Source: an uncultured Amylibacter sp. | Lineage (GTDB): Bacteria > Pseudomonadota > Alphaproteobacteria > Rhodobacterales > Rhodobacteraceae | DNA length: 33,412 nt | Reading direction: 5' to 3' | NCBI GenBank assembly: GCA_905182285.1 | Contig: CAJJAY010000041.1 | Location: 1-33,412, forward strand | Part shown: one piece after another, positions 10,418-19,465 of the stretch | How positions within the stretch are numbered: position 1 is the stretch's first letter | Layout of the letters: every line of letters begins with the position of its first letter | Made by a program: the position numbers and the translations under genes | The notes under the pieces: generated by a model | What the model was told of the DNA's origin: nothing | What the model saw: the letters and a program-made list of their open reading frames with translations, nothing else | Databases searched by the model: none

Positions 10418-11857
10418 ATGATCAGCACGGATATCAATATAGTTTTACCAGAAATTACTTTAGCTGTTTTCTCAATGGCTGCATTGATGGTCGCTGTTTA
10501 TGGCGGCAAAGATAAATTAGCAGGTCTAATGATCTGGGTAACTTCAGGTGTGATGTGTGCATTGGGCCTATGGATAGCATTTTGGGAACCAGGTACAACA
10601 ACAGCTTTTAATGGCTCTTTTGTAAACGACGGGTATGCTCGTTTTGCCAAAGTAGTAATTTTATTTGGTTCTGCAATGATGCTGTTGTTATCTCAGGATT
10701 ATTTAGAAAAAAATAAATTACTAAAATTTGAATTTCCAATTTTAATTGCATTAGCCACGCTTGGTATGATGTTAATGGTATCTGCTGGAGATTTAATGGC
10801 ACTGTATATGGGGTTAGAACTACAATCCTTGGCACTTTATGTTGTTGCATCGTTTCGCCGGGATAGCATTCGTTCAACAGAAGCGGGATTAAAATATTTT
10901 GTTTTGGGGGCATTATCTTCCGGCCTATTACTTTATGGAGCATCATTAGTTTATGGATTCTCCGGTACTACTAATTTCGCAGGGATTTCGGAAACAATTC
11001 ATGATGGGAAACTTGGACTGGGTATGCTCTTTGGATTAGTATTCTTATCAGTTGGCATGGGTTTCAAAGTATCTGCAGCACCATTTCATATGTGGACACC
11101 TGATGTTTATGAAGGTTCTCCAACTCCAGTTACTGGATTTTTTGCGACTGCACCAAAAGTAGCTGCTGCTGGATTATTTGGGAGAGTGGTTCATGACGCA
11201 TTTGGCGGCGCTATTACTGACTGGCAACAAATTATTGCATTTTTATCATTTGTTTCGATGTTCCTTGGTTCAATTGCAGCAATTGGGCAAACAAATATCA
11301 AACGCCTTATGGCCTATTCATCAATCGCTCATATGGGTTTTGCTCTGCTTGGGCTATCATCTGGTACACAAGAAGGTGTCCAAGCATTGCTAATTTATAT
11401 GGCAATCTATGTTACTATGAATATTGGTGTATTTGCCTTTATTCTAAATATGGAACGTGATGGACAACCCATAACTGATATTAAGTCTCTTGGCTTATAT
11501 TCTCGGGTCGAACCAATTCGAGCTGCTGCATTAGCTGCTTTAATGTTTAGCCTTGCAGGAATCCCACCTCTAGTTGGTTTTTTTGGTAAATTGTATGTTC
11601 TTAAAGCTGCTGTAAATGCAGGATTGTCTTGGTTAGCAATATCTGCTGTAATTGCTTCAGTAATAGGTGCATTTTATTATCTTCGTATTATATACTTTAT
11701 GTATTTTGGTACTGAAGTTGAAAGAATGACTGGCAAAATGCCACTTCTACATAAACTTGCACTATATGGAGCGACATTAATAATGCTATTGGGTTCCATA
11801 AATTTATTTGGAATTGAAGCAATTGCAGCTGATGCTGCAGCGTCTCTTTTTAAATGA
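10418..11857 (+). CDS. nuoN: NADH:quinone oxidoreductase subunit N (antiporter-like)
   Basis: NuoN is the third antiporter-like subunit, nearest the NuoA/J/K/H module. It is 479 residues long. Glu134 (in [12 protein letters not shown]) and Lys217 (in [21 protein letters not shown]) match the conserved charged residues of the family, and the proton-channel motif [16 protein letters not shown] is present. An AAGGGG sequence at about 10402-10407 is a likely ribosome site. This is the last nuo gene; its stop overlaps the birA start by four bases (ATGA). Confidence 0.97.
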   Translation: MISTDINIVLPEITLAVFSMAALMVAVYGGKDKLAGLMIWVTSGVMCALGLWIAFWEPGTTTAFNGSFVNDGYARFAKVVILFGSAMMLLLSQDYLEKNKLLKFEFPILIALATLGMMLMVSAGDLMALYMGLELQSLALYVVASFRRDSIRSTEAGLKYFVLGALSSGLLLYGASLVYGFSGTTNFAGISETIHDGKLGLGMLFGLVFLSVGMGFKVSAAPFHMWTPDVYEGSPTPVTGFFATAPKVAAAGLFGRVVHDAFGGAITDWQQIIAFLSFVSMFLGSIAAIGQTNIKRLMAYSSIAHMGFALLGLSSGTQEGVQALLIYMAIYVTMNIGVFAFILNMERDGQPITDIKSLGLYSRVEPIRAAALAALMFSLAGIPPLVGFFGKLYVLKAAVNAGLSWLAISAVIASVIGAFYYLRIIYFMYFGTEVERMTGKMPLLHKLALYGATLIMLLGSINLFGIEAIAADAAASLFK

Positions 11858-12585
11858 TAGAATGGCCAGATGGTTATGACCGTGTTACACATTTAACAAT
11901 TGATAGCACAAATAGAGAAGCTTCCAGGCAAGCAGCTGAAACTAATAAACCCACTTGGATATTTGCGGATGAACAGACTGCAGGTGTTGGGCGTCGTGGG
12001 CGAAAATGGTCCAGTCCAAAAGGTAATTTTTCTTCTACTTTATTGATGCCAATTGAAGGTAATTTATCAACAGTTGCTCTTCATAGCTTTGTAGCAAGTT
12101 TAGCTTTGAGGGATTCTTTAGTTCATATTACACGTGATCCAAAAAGATTTAACTTAAAATGGCCAAATGATGTATTAATGGATGGATGCAAAGTTGCAGG
12201 TATATTACTTGAAACTAGTGGAGTTGGTCCAAGTCATTTGAATATTGGCATTGGTGTTAACCTTTCCACTTTACCTGAAAGTGACACGATCGAAATTGGC
12301 TCAACACCCCCAATATGTCTTGATATTAATATTATACCATTAGATTTTTTAACGATTTTGGCTAATTTTTTTGCTACACGATTAACTCAGTATCAAAATT
12401 TTGGATTTGAAGTTATTCGAATGGATTGGCTGAAAAATGCTGCAAATATAGGCAAGACAATAACTGCAAAAATGCCAAATGCTCAAATTGTAGGGAAATT
12501 TGTTACAGTAGACGAACAGGGCGCAGTTGTATTACAAACAGGGGATGTTAGGCGCATAGTTCATGCGGCTGATATTTTTTTCTAG
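11854..12585 (+). CDS. birA: Biotin--[acetyl-CoA-carboxylase] ligase
   Basis: This enzyme activates biotin to biotinyl-5'-AMP and transfers it to a lysine of the biotin carrier protein of acetyl-CoA carboxylase and other biotin enzymes. The 243-residue protein has the catalytic domain from its first residues: DSTN (17-20), the ATP/biotin loop GVGRRGRKW (44-52), KWPNDVL (102-108) and the catalytic lysine in KVAGILLE (Lys113). A small C-terminal SH3-like domain follows. There is no N-terminal helix-turn-helix, so this is a class I ligase that should not act as the biotin repressor. It overlaps nuoN by 4 bases and is 10 bases from coaX. Confidence 0.95.
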   Translation: MIEWPDGYDRVTHLTIDSTNREASRQAAETNKPTWIFADEQTAGVGRRGRKWSSPKGNFSSTLLMPIEGNLSTVALHSFVASLALRDSLVHITRDPKRFNLKWPNDVLMDGCKVAGILLETSGVGPSHLNIGIGVNLSTLPESDTIEIGSTPPICLDINIIPLDFLTILANFFATRLTQYQNFGFEVIRMDWLKNAANIGKTITAKMPNAQIVGKFVTVDEQGAVVLQTGDVRRIVHAADIFF

Positions 12586-12595
12586 GAGGCTATAA

Positions 12596-13363
12596 ATGTT
12601 ATTAGCAATTGATGTTGGCAATACAAACACTGTTTTTGCAATTCATGATGACAATAAGTTTGTTGCTTACTGGAGGTGTGAGACTTTGGTTGGGCGAACA
12701 GCAGATGAATACTTTGTCTGGCTAAATCAATTAATGGAACTAAATGGCGTCAAGGGCAATATTGATCGAGTCGTTGTTAGCTCAACGGTCCCTAGAGTCG
12801 TATTCAACTTACGTATTTTGTCAGATCGATATTTTAATTGTAGACCATTAGTGGTTGGAAAGTATGATTGTATTCTTGGTGTAGATGTGCGGGTTGATAC
12901 TGGCACAACAGTTGGAGCTGATCGATTGGTTAATACTATAGGAGCTTTTGATCAATTTGGTGGTGATTTAATAGTTGTAGATTTTGGTACGGCAACAACT
13001 TTTGATGTGGTTGATCAGGATGGGGCATACATTGGGGGTGTTATAGCACCAGGAGTTAATCTTTCTTTGTTAGCGCTTCATGAACGTGCCGCTGCTTTAC
13101 CGCATATTGATATTGCTCAGCCTGAAAAAGTAATTGGTAAAAACACCGTAGCATGCATGCAGTCTGGAATTTTTTGGGGATACATTGGCTTAGTCGAGGG
13201 TATTTGTAAAAAAATTAAATTAGAACATCCAAGGCCAATGAAGATTATATCTACAGGTGGCCTTTCAACATTATTTGAACGTGGTACGAATGCTATTGAC
13301 CACATTGACCTAGATCTGACATTACACGGTCTATATCTGGTAGATCAGAGAAATCGGAAATAA
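12596..13363 (+). CDS. coaX: Type III pantothenate kinase
   Basis: CoaX phosphorylates pantothenate in the first step of coenzyme A synthesis. The type III enzyme belongs to the ASKHA fold. The 255-residue protein shows the phosphate-binding motif DVGNTN (6-11), GADR (107-110), and the second phosphate/adenosine motif DFGTATTFD (129-137) followed by YIGGVIAPG. The start is set by AGGAGG at 12584-12589. I see no type I or II enzyme in the window. It lies between birA and rnj with one base before rnj, an arrangement that I associate with alphaproteobacteria. Confidence 0.95.
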   Translation: MLLAIDVGNTNTVFAIHDDNKFVAYWRCETLVGRTADEYFVWLNQLMELNGVKGNIDRVVVSSTVPRVVFNLRILSDRYFNCRPLVVGKYDCILGVDVRVDTGTTVGADRLVNTIGAFDQFGGDLIVVDFGTATTFDVVDQDGAYIGGVIAPGVNLSLLALHERAAALPHIDIAQPEKVIGKNTVACMQSGIFWGYIGLVEGICKKIKLEHPRPMKIISTGGLSTLFERGTNAIDHIDLDLTLHGLYLVDQRNRK

Positions 13364-13364
13364 A

Positions 13365-15032
13365 ATGACATCTAAAAATAAATTAATTTACTTGCCTCTA
13401 GGTGGAGCAGGTGAAATTGGTATGAATATGTATCTTTATGGCTATGGGCCAAAAGGTAAAGAACGTTTCATTTTGGCTGACGTGGGAGTGACATTTCCTG
13501 CAATGGATGGAACCCCAGGTGTTGATTTGATAATGGCTGATACAAAGTTCATTCAAGATAAAGCTGATCAATTAGATGGAATTTTCATAACGCACGCTCA
13601 TGAAGATCATATTGGTGCAATCGGTTTATTATGGCCTCGTCTTAATGCGCCTATATATTGTCGTAAATTTACTGCAGTTGTTGCAAAAGCTAAGATGGAA
13701 GACAGAAATCAAAGCTCAGATATGATTGAGATTTTACCTCCATATCCTGAAATGAAAAAAGTTGGACCATTTAAAGTTGGAATATTGCCTGTACCACATT
13801 CTATTCCAGAAGCTTCTGGTTTGGTTATTGAGACGCCTGAACAGAGGATTATTCACACGGGTGACTTAAAACTAGATCCTAATCCAGTAGTTGGTGAACC
13901 GTTTAATTCTAAACTATTTGCAGATTTAGGCAATAAAGGTGTGGATGTTCTTGTTTGTGATAGTACAAATATTTTTTCAAATAAACCTGGACGTTCAGAA
14001 GCAACTTTAGTTAAGCCGATTGCTGAAATGATTAAAGGTGCAAATGGAATGGTTGTAGCAACAACTTTTGCATCTAATGTTGCTCGTTTGAAGACATTAG
14101 CACAAGCTGGAATAGATGCAGGTCGCTCTGTTTGTGTTCTTGGTAGGTCAATGCAAAAGATGCTTGGCTATGCACATTCTACTGGTGTTCTTGATGATTT
14201 CCCACCCACTATTCAGCTAGAGGATGTTCCAAATATACCTCGTGAGAACTTGATGTTGTTGGTTACTGGATCTCAAGGGGAGGGTCGTGCTGCTTCTGCT
14301 CAACTAGCGCGTGGAAAATATTTAGGCATTACAATGCAAGAGGGTGATACATTCTTATTTTCGTCTAAAACAATTCCAGGCAATGAAGTTTCTGTTAGTA
14401 GAATAATTAACTCTTTTGCCATGCAGGGTGTAAATGTAATTGATGATAGTGCTGAAATATATCATGTTTCTGGCCATGCAAATCGCCCTGATTTGGAAGA
14501 AATTCATCGTTTATTGAAGCCAAAAATTTTAATTCCAATGCATGGTGAGTACCGTCATTTAAAAGAGCATTCTGATTTAGCATCTTCAAAAGGTATACAA
14601 TCTTTAGTTGCACCAAATGGAAGTGTTGTTGAGATTGACGATAAAGGTGCAAAGATTGTTGATCATATTGAAACAGGTAGAATCTATCTTGATGGCTCAC
14701 GATTAATTGGTGCTTTTGATGGAGTGGTCTTAGATCGTATTAGGATGGCAACACGGGGTATGGTCGCTATTTCATTAGTAATTGAGGGATCAGAGGTTTT
14801 GGGTGTTTGGGCAGAGCCAATAGGGTTACCTGAAACTGAAACGTATGAAGATGGCTTAGTTGAAATGATTGAAGAAAAAGTAGAAAATGCTCTTATTAAA
14901 TCTAAAGCTAAATTACTAAAAGATGACCAAGAGGTTGAAAAATTAGTATCAAAAGTTGTTTCAAGTGTTTGTAAAAATGAAGTTGGGAAAAAACCAGTTA
15001 CGCGAATTTTAATCAATCGTCTTGAAAGTTAA
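13365..15032 (+). CDS. rnj: Ribonuclease J (metallo-beta-lactamase/beta-CASP)
   Basis: RNase J is a zinc-dependent RNase with 5'-3' exonuclease and endonuclease activity, important for mRNA decay and rRNA maturation in alphaproteobacteria. The 555-residue protein has the zinc motif HAHEDH (His77, His79, Asp81, His82), a later HTGD motif, the beta-CASP region, and the His motif HVSGHANRPDLE (His367, His371). The stretch KPKILIPMHGEYRHL holds the last ligand. All catalytic residues are visible. It is the last gene of the long nuo-birA-coaX-rnj run and converges with the helicase gene, 35 bases away. Confidence 0.95.
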   Translation: MTSKNKLIYLPLGGAGEIGMNMYLYGYGPKGKERFILADVGVTFPAMDGTPGVDLIMADTKFIQDKADQLDGIFITHAHEDHIGAIGLLWPRLNAPIYCRKFTAVVAKAKMEDRNQSSDMIEILPPYPEMKKVGPFKVGILPVPHSIPEASGLVIETPEQRIIHTGDLKLDPNPVVGEPFNSKLFADLGNKGVDVLVCDSTNIFSNKPGRSEATLVKPIAEMIKGANGMVVATTFASNVARLKTLAQAGIDAGRSVCVLGRSMQKMLGYAHSTGVLDDFPPTIQLEDVPNIPRENLMLLVTGSQGEGRAASAQLARGKYLGITMQEGDTFLFSSKTIPGNEVSVSRIINSFAMQGVNVIDDSAEIYHVSGHANRPDLEEIHRLLKPKILIPMHGEYRHLKEHSDLASSKGIQSLVAPNGSVVEIDDKGAKIVDHIETGRIYLDGSRLIGAFDGVVLDRIRMATRGMVAISLVIEGSEVLGVWAEPIGLPETETYEDGLVEMIEEKVENALIKSKAKLLKDDQEVEKLVSKVVSSVCKNEVGKKPVTRILINRLES

Positions 15033-15065
15033 GCTTTAGTTTGTAAATACTTCTTAACTTATTTT
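15026..15065 (+). terminator. Possible weak terminator after rnj
   Basis: AAGTTAAG (15026-15033) is a perfect inverted repeat of CTTAACTT (15053-15060) around a 19-base loop, and is followed by ATTTTTA. The left arm overlaps the rnj stop codon. The stem is AT-rich and the loop long, so termination would be weak. It is the only terminator-like structure in the 35-base convergent gap. Confidence 0.3.
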
Positions 15066-15067
15066 TA

Positions 15068-16444
15068 CTAACGTAATAAAAATGCCGGCACATGTTCACC
15101 AAGACCTTTTACTGGGTTCTTAGTGTCCTTTTGAGCGTCTTTAGTTAGTGAAGTCGCCTCAGATTTTGAAATATCAATATTTTTAGGTTCCGTATTCTTT
15201 AATATTTTATTTTCTGGCTGTTTTTGATTAGTTTTATTTTCATCTTTTTTGGCTGTATTTTTTAGACGTTCTTTATTTATTATTTTTGGAGCTTTTTGTA
15301 ATTCAAATTCAAGTCTAGGTATAGATTGCTTTACTAATTCTTCAATCTTGTCCAGATGCTTGATCTCATGTGGCAAGCAAAGCATAAATGCCCAACCTTT
15401 ACGCCCTGCTCTTCCAGTGCGTCCGATTCTATGAACGTAATCTTCAGCATGTATTGGTACATCAAAATTGAATACATGAGAGACTGCTGGAATATCTAAG
15501 CCTCTCGCTGCAACATCTGACGCAACCAATAAAGTAATATCATTATTTTTAAAGCCTGCTAAAACTTCCATTCTATATCTTTGATCAAGATCACCATGTA
15601 TAGCGCCTACAGAATGGCCATGTTTCTTGAGTGATTTCATCACTATGTCTACATCAACCTTACGATTACAGAATACTATTCCGTTTGTAAGTTTTTCACC
15701 TTCCTTGGCAATAATGGTTCTTAAAAGGTCACGCTTCTTTTTTGGTTCTGATTTGCGATTTTCTGCTTTGAAGCAAATTACATTTTGGGTGATATTCTCA
15801 GAGGTTGTTGCTTGTCGTGCAACTTCAACAAGTTTTGGATTTTGCAAAAACTCTTGTGTTATGCGTGAAATTTCTGGTGCCATTGTAGCGCTAAAAAAAA
15901 GTGTTTGGCGTGTAAATGGTGTTAGTTTAAATATACGCTCGATATCAGGAATGAAGCCCATATCAAGCATACGATCTGCTTCATCAACCACCATTATTTC
16001 TATACCAGTTAGTAGTAATTTTCCTCTTTCAAAATGGTCAAGTAGACGGCCTGGAGTTGCAATTAATACATCCACGCCTCTGTCAATTAGACGATCTTGT
16101 TCTTTGAAAGAAACACCACCAATTAGAAGAGCCATATCTAACTTTACATATTTTGCATATTGTTCAAAATTTTCAGCAACTTGAGCGGCCAACTCTCTTG
16201 TTGGCGCTAATACAAGAGAACGAGGCATGCGAGCTCTGGCTCTTCCCCTAGCTAACTTATGTATCATAGGTAAAGTAAAGCCAGCAGTCTTTCCAGTTCC
16301 TGTTTGCGCAATCCCTAAGATATCTCTACCTTCTAGCGCATGTGGAATAGCTTCTGATTGTATTGGAGTAGGGGTGTCATAGCCAGCATCATTAATGGCT
16401 TTCATTACTTTTGGACTTAATCCAAGGTCGATAAATTTTGTCAT
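15068..16444 (-). CDS. DEAD-box ATP-dependent RNA helicase (RhlE-like)
   Basis: This 458-residue helicase should unwind short RNA duplexes in ribosome assembly or mRNA decay. The N-terminal Q motif is PTPIQ (25-29). Further motifs are Walker A AQTGTGKT (46-53), PTRELA, GG, TPGR, DEAD (154-157), SAT (185-187) and the C-terminal RecA motif HRIGRTGRAGRKG. The last 70 or so residues are a Lys/Asn/Glu-rich, probably disordered tail ending in LGEHVPAFLLR, a tail end I recall seeing in related alphaproteobacterial helicases. The start ATG is preceded by AGGA (GCAGGATAT). It converges on rnj and is divergent from the MBL-fold gene. The subfamily (RhlE versus CsdA/SrmB) is judged by overall resemblance only. 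Confidence 0.93.
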   Translation of the reverse strand: MTKFIDLGLSPKVMKAINDAGYDTPTPIQSEAIPHALEGRDILGIAQTGTGKTAGFTLPMIHKLARGRARARMPRSLVLAPTRELAAQVAENFEQYAKYVKLDMALLIGGVSFKEQDRLIDRGVDVLIATPGRLLDHFERGKLLLTGIEIMVVDEADRMLDMGFIPDIERIFKLTPFTRQTLFFSATMAPEISRITQEFLQNPKLVEVARQATTSENITQNVICFKAENRKSEPKKKRDLLRTIIAKEGEKLTNGIVFCNRKVDVDIVMKSLKKHGHSVGAIHGDLDQRYRMEVLAGFKNNDITLLVASDVAARGLDIPAVSHVFNFDVPIHAEDYVHRIGRTGRAGRKGWAFMLCLPHEIKHLDKIEELVKQSIPRLEFELQKAPKIINKERLKNTAKKDENKTNQKQPENKILKNTEPKNIDISKSEATSLTKDAQKDTKNPVKGLGEHVPAFLLR

Positions 16445-16461
16445 ATATCCTGCATGTTTTG

Positions 16462-16499
16462 CGGCGTTAAAATTTGCCGTTTATAACACGGCTCGGCAA
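16462..16499 (-). promoter_or_regulatory. Competing hairpins in the probable helicase 5' leader
   Basis: GCCG at 16476-16479 can pair with three copies of CGGC. With 16488-16492 it forms GCCGT/ACGGC around a 7-base loop. With 16494-16499 it forms TTGCCG/CGGCAA. With 16462-16465 it pairs over a 10-base loop. These structures exclude one another. They are the most GC-rich bases of the 230-base divergent region and lie 18-55 bases upstream of the helicase start codon. A temperature-responsive or autoregulated leader is possible, as known for some DEAD-box genes, but this is inference and depends on transcription starting further upstream. Confidence 0.35.
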
Positions 16500-16615
16500 T
16501 CGGAATACTACCAGTTCATCAATACAGTTTTATTTAACCTATTTGGGATTAAAGTCAATTCAGGCAATGCTTTTAGATTATTTAATCTAGATCTATATAA
16601 TTGATTAATATTAAT

Positions 16616-16645
16616 TTGATATAATATTTTTTGTTGTGCTATACA
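16616..16645 (+). promoter_or_regulatory. Candidate sigma70-type promoter for the MBL-fold gene
   Basis: A -35-like TTGATA (16616-16621) and a -10-like TATACA (16640-16645) are separated by 18 bases. A start of transcription near 16652 would give a leader of about 25 bases with AGGGGT at 16665-16670 as ribosome site. The region is AT-rich, so chance matches are expected. Confidence 0.35.
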
Positions 16646-16676
16646 TTCGTTATATTGAATAGATAGGGGTATGTTA

Positions 16677-17639
16677 ATGCAAACTAAATTGAAGTTATTA
16701 AGTATTTCTACTTCATTAATTATTATTTCTAGTTCTTTATTAGCTAATGAAAATATAGTAGATCAGTATCCCAAATCTGCTTTATACTCTAGTCCTTACG
16801 AAGTTATACCCAATGTATTTAGCGCTATAGGTGCTACTGCCCCTCCGACATACCAAAACTCTGGGCATAATAATAATTTGAGTTTTATAATTACTGGAGA
16901 CGGGGTGGTTGTGATAAATAGTGGTGCAGCTTACATCTTAGCAAAAGCAATACATGAAGAAATAAAAACAATTACCAATCAGCCAGTTAAACTAATTATA
17001 AATGAGAATGCACAAGGCCATGCAATGCTTGGTAATAACTATTGGGCTGAATTAGGTGTGCCAATATTGGCCCATGAGCAAGCTGCACATGAATTTGAAG
17101 AGCGGGGGTATAATATATTAGAGCGAATGAAGCTTTATAATTTAGAAAAATCTCAGGGTACTATTTTACAGGGTCCAACTGAAACTTTTGCTGATAGATA
17201 TTTAGTGCCATTTGGAGATTTCCCAGTTGAAGTACTTTACCTTGGGCCTGCACATAGCACTGGTGATATTTCTGTTTGGCTGCCAAACCAAGAGCTGGTA
17301 ATAGCTGGTGATATTGCCTTTCATGAGCGAATGTTGCCAATATTTGAGGATACAAATACACTTGAATGGATCAATACTTGGAAAAATAAATTTGAAAAGT
17401 TGAATGCAAATTTTGTTATTCCTGGTCATGGCCATCCAACTAATATGCAACAGGTTAAGCGTTACACCCATGATTATTTGGTATATTTACGCGCTAAAAT
17501 TTCTGAACATCTAGATAATGGTGGTGATTTAAAAGATGCATATTATGTAGACCAAACTCCTTACATGAGGTTGGATACATTTGAAGAATTAGCAACTAGG
17601 AATGCTGGGCGCATATATCAAGAAATGGAATTTGAATAA
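16677..17639 (+). CDS. Exported MBL-fold protein with altered first zinc motif
   Basis: I choose ATG 16677 rather than ATG 16671 because AGGGGT (16665-16670) sits 6 bases before the former and directly against the latter. The 320-residue protein begins with a signal peptide (basic start, hydrophobic residues 6-22, LLA end). The metallo-beta-lactamase fold is recognisable from the GPAHSTGDISVWLP strand (His193), the AGD motif (Asp212) and PGHGHP (His251, His253). However, the usual HxHxDH motif is replaced by ENAQGH (residues 110-115): only the last His remains, with Glu, Ala and Gly at the other three positions. It resembles SoxH/glyoxalase-II-like periplasmic hydrolases in overall layout. 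Substrate is unknown. It stands alone between the helicase and prfC. Confidence 0.85.
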   Translation: MQTKLKLLSISTSLIIISSSLLANENIVDQYPKSALYSSPYEVIPNVFSAIGATAPPTYQNSGHNNNLSFIITGDGVVVINSGAAYILAKAIHEEIKTITNQPVKLIINENAQGHAMLGNNYWAELGVPILAHEQAAHEFEERGYNILERMKLYNLEKSQGTILQGPTETFADRYLVPFGDFPVEVLYLGPAHSTGDISVWLPNQELVIAGDIAFHERMLPIFEDTNTLEWINTWKNKFEKLNANFVIPGHGHPTNMQQVKRYTHDYLVYLRAKISEHLDNGGDLKDAYYVDQTPYMRLDTFEELATRNAGRIYQEMEFE

Positions 17640-17664
17640 CTAATTATACAATAATTACTTGAGA

Positions 17665-19272
17665 CTATACCATTATGTCTTTTGTTGCGGTTAAATTAAG
17701 TAATGGGTAATCTCGTTCAACTCTATCAATGTCCCATTGCAATCGTGTCATGTACACTGGATCACCATCGTGATCCATTGCCATATGGCCCTTATTAATA
17801 TCAATAAATTTTTCAACGTCTTCTTTAACGCCAGAAAGCCATCGAGCTGATTTAAATTGTGATTGTTCAAATCTTACAGGTATTCCATATTCCAATTCTA
17901 TTCTTGATGCCAAAACCTCAAATTGCAATGCGCCGACAACACCAATAATCCAACCTGAACCAATCAAAGGTTTAAATAATTTTGCTGCGCCTTCTTCTGC
18001 AAATTGGTTTAAAGCTTTGTCTAAATGCTTAGCTTTCATGGGATCTGTTGCACGAACTGATTGTAATAATTCTGGTGCAAAAGATGGTATACCAGCAAAT
18101 TTTAAAATTTCACTTTCTGTTAAAGCATCTCCTATTCGAAGTTGGCCATGATTTGGGATGCCAATAATATCGCCTGCCCAAGCTTGTTCGGCTAATTCTC
18201 TGTCTGCAGCTAGAAATAGCATTGGAGAAGCTATTGCCATTATTTTTTTTGTTCGTACGTGAGTTAGTTTCATTCCACGTTTAAAATGCCCTGAACACAA
18301 TCTAACAAATGCTATACGATCGCGATGCTTTGGGTCCATGTTGGCCTGAACTTTAAATACAAATCCTGTAACTTTAGGTTCATTTGGAGAAATTGGCCTT
18401 ACATCAGATGGTCGGATTAATGGTTTTGGTGCAAAATTACCAATTCCTGTCATTAGTTCTTGTACACCAAATGAATTAATAGCTGATCCAAACCAGATTG
18501 GCGTCATTGTACCGTCCATAAATGACTGGTGATCAAATTTTGGCATTAATTCTTTTGCCATTTCGATTTCTTCTAAAAATTTTTCTAGAAGATTTGCAGG
18601 CACCAATTCGCTTAATTTTGGATCGTCTAATCCAGAAATTTCTATACTTTTCGCAACAACATTTCGATCTGCACGGTCCATTAATTCCAAACGATCGTTC
18701 AAAATATCATAACAGCCCATAAATTCTCGCCCAACTCCAATTGGCCAGCTTGCGGGTGTTACATCAATTGCTAAATTTTCTTGTATTTCATCAATGATAT
18801 CAAATGTATCACGACTTTCACGATCCATTTTATTACAAAAAGTTAAAATTGGCATATCACGCATTCGGCAAACTTCAAATAATTTTTGAGTTTGGCTTTC
18901 TACACCTTTAGCGCCATCTATAACCATTACAGCGGCGTCAACAGCTGTTAGCGTACGATATGTATCTTCAGAAAAATCTGAGTGCCCTGGCGTATCAACT
19001 AAATTAAACCAATAATCACCAAATTCAAAAGACATAGCAGAGGCAGATACAGAAATTCCTCGATCTTTTTCCATTTGCATAAAATCTGAACGAGTTCGCC
19101 TGGCCTCACCTTTGGCTCTAACCTGGCCTGCCATCTGTATGGCACCACCGTATAATAAAAATTTTTCTGTTAGTGTAGTTTTCCCTGCATCTGGGTGAGA
19201 AATAATCGCAAATGTACGTCTGCGGTCGATTTCTGGGGGCAAAACTATGTTTGTGTCTGAACGAGTAATCAT
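17665..19272 (-). CDS. prfC: Peptide chain release factor 3
   Basis: RF3 is the translational GTPase that recycles RF1/RF2 after peptide release. The G-domain motifs are SHPDAGKT (25-32), DTPGH (93-97) and NKMD (147-150), and the switch I region RRTRSDFMQMEKDRGISV is intact. Domains II and III follow with normal length. I place the start at ATG 19272 (535 residues), which matches the family N-terminus; a TTG at 19299 would add nine residues. Neither has a clear Shine-Dalgarno sequence. The gene converges with the MBL-fold gene; the gap contains TAATTAT-ACA-ATAATTA, a weak AT-only hairpin. The 190 bases upstream, shared with the SGNH gene, are very AT-rich. Confidence 0.95.
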   Translation of the reverse strand: MITRSDTNIVLPPEIDRRRTFAIISHPDAGKTTLTEKFLLYGGAIQMAGQVRAKGEARRTRSDFMQMEKDRGISVSASAMSFEFGDYWFNLVDTPGHSDFSEDTYRTLTAVDAAVMVIDGAKGVESQTQKLFEVCRMRDMPILTFCNKMDRESRDTFDIIDEIQENLAIDVTPASWPIGVGREFMGCYDILNDRLELMDRADRNVVAKSIEISGLDDPKLSELVPANLLEKFLEEIEMAKELMPKFDHQSFMDGTMTPIWFGSAINSFGVQELMTGIGNFAPKPLIRPSDVRPISPNEPKVTGFVFKVQANMDPKHRDRIAFVRLCSGHFKRGMKLTHVRTKKIMAIASPMLFLAADRELAEQAWAGDIIGIPNHGQLRIGDALTESEILKFAGIPSFAPELLQSVRATDPMKAKHLDKALNQFAEEGAAKLFKPLIGSGWIIGVVGALQFEVLASRIELEYGIPVRFEQSQFKSARWLSGVKEDVEKFIDINKGHMAMDHDGDPVYMTRLQWDIDRVERDYPLLNLTATKDIMV

Positions 19273-19465
19273 TTTGTTTCTATATGCAGGCTTTAGCAAA
19301 AGGGCAAGAATGCTTGAGGAATAATTAATTTATTTTAAAATGAATTGATAAAAAAGTTATAGAAAATGATATTTTATAAATAATTCTTATTGATGAAACT
19401 TAAAATATATTTTACCTAAACCTAATAATATAAATAAAACATTATTTAATTGGTTTGAATTTAAA

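Noticed and set aside
15249-16184. Long open frames on the strand opposite the helicase gene
   Set aside because: They are antisense shadows of a clear DEAD-box gene with every motif intact; their translations show no domain.
17641-17657. 7-bp AT-only inverted repeat with 3-base loop between the convergent MBL-fold and prfC genes
   Set aside because: Perfect but AT-only and without a T-run in either direction; not enough to call a terminator.
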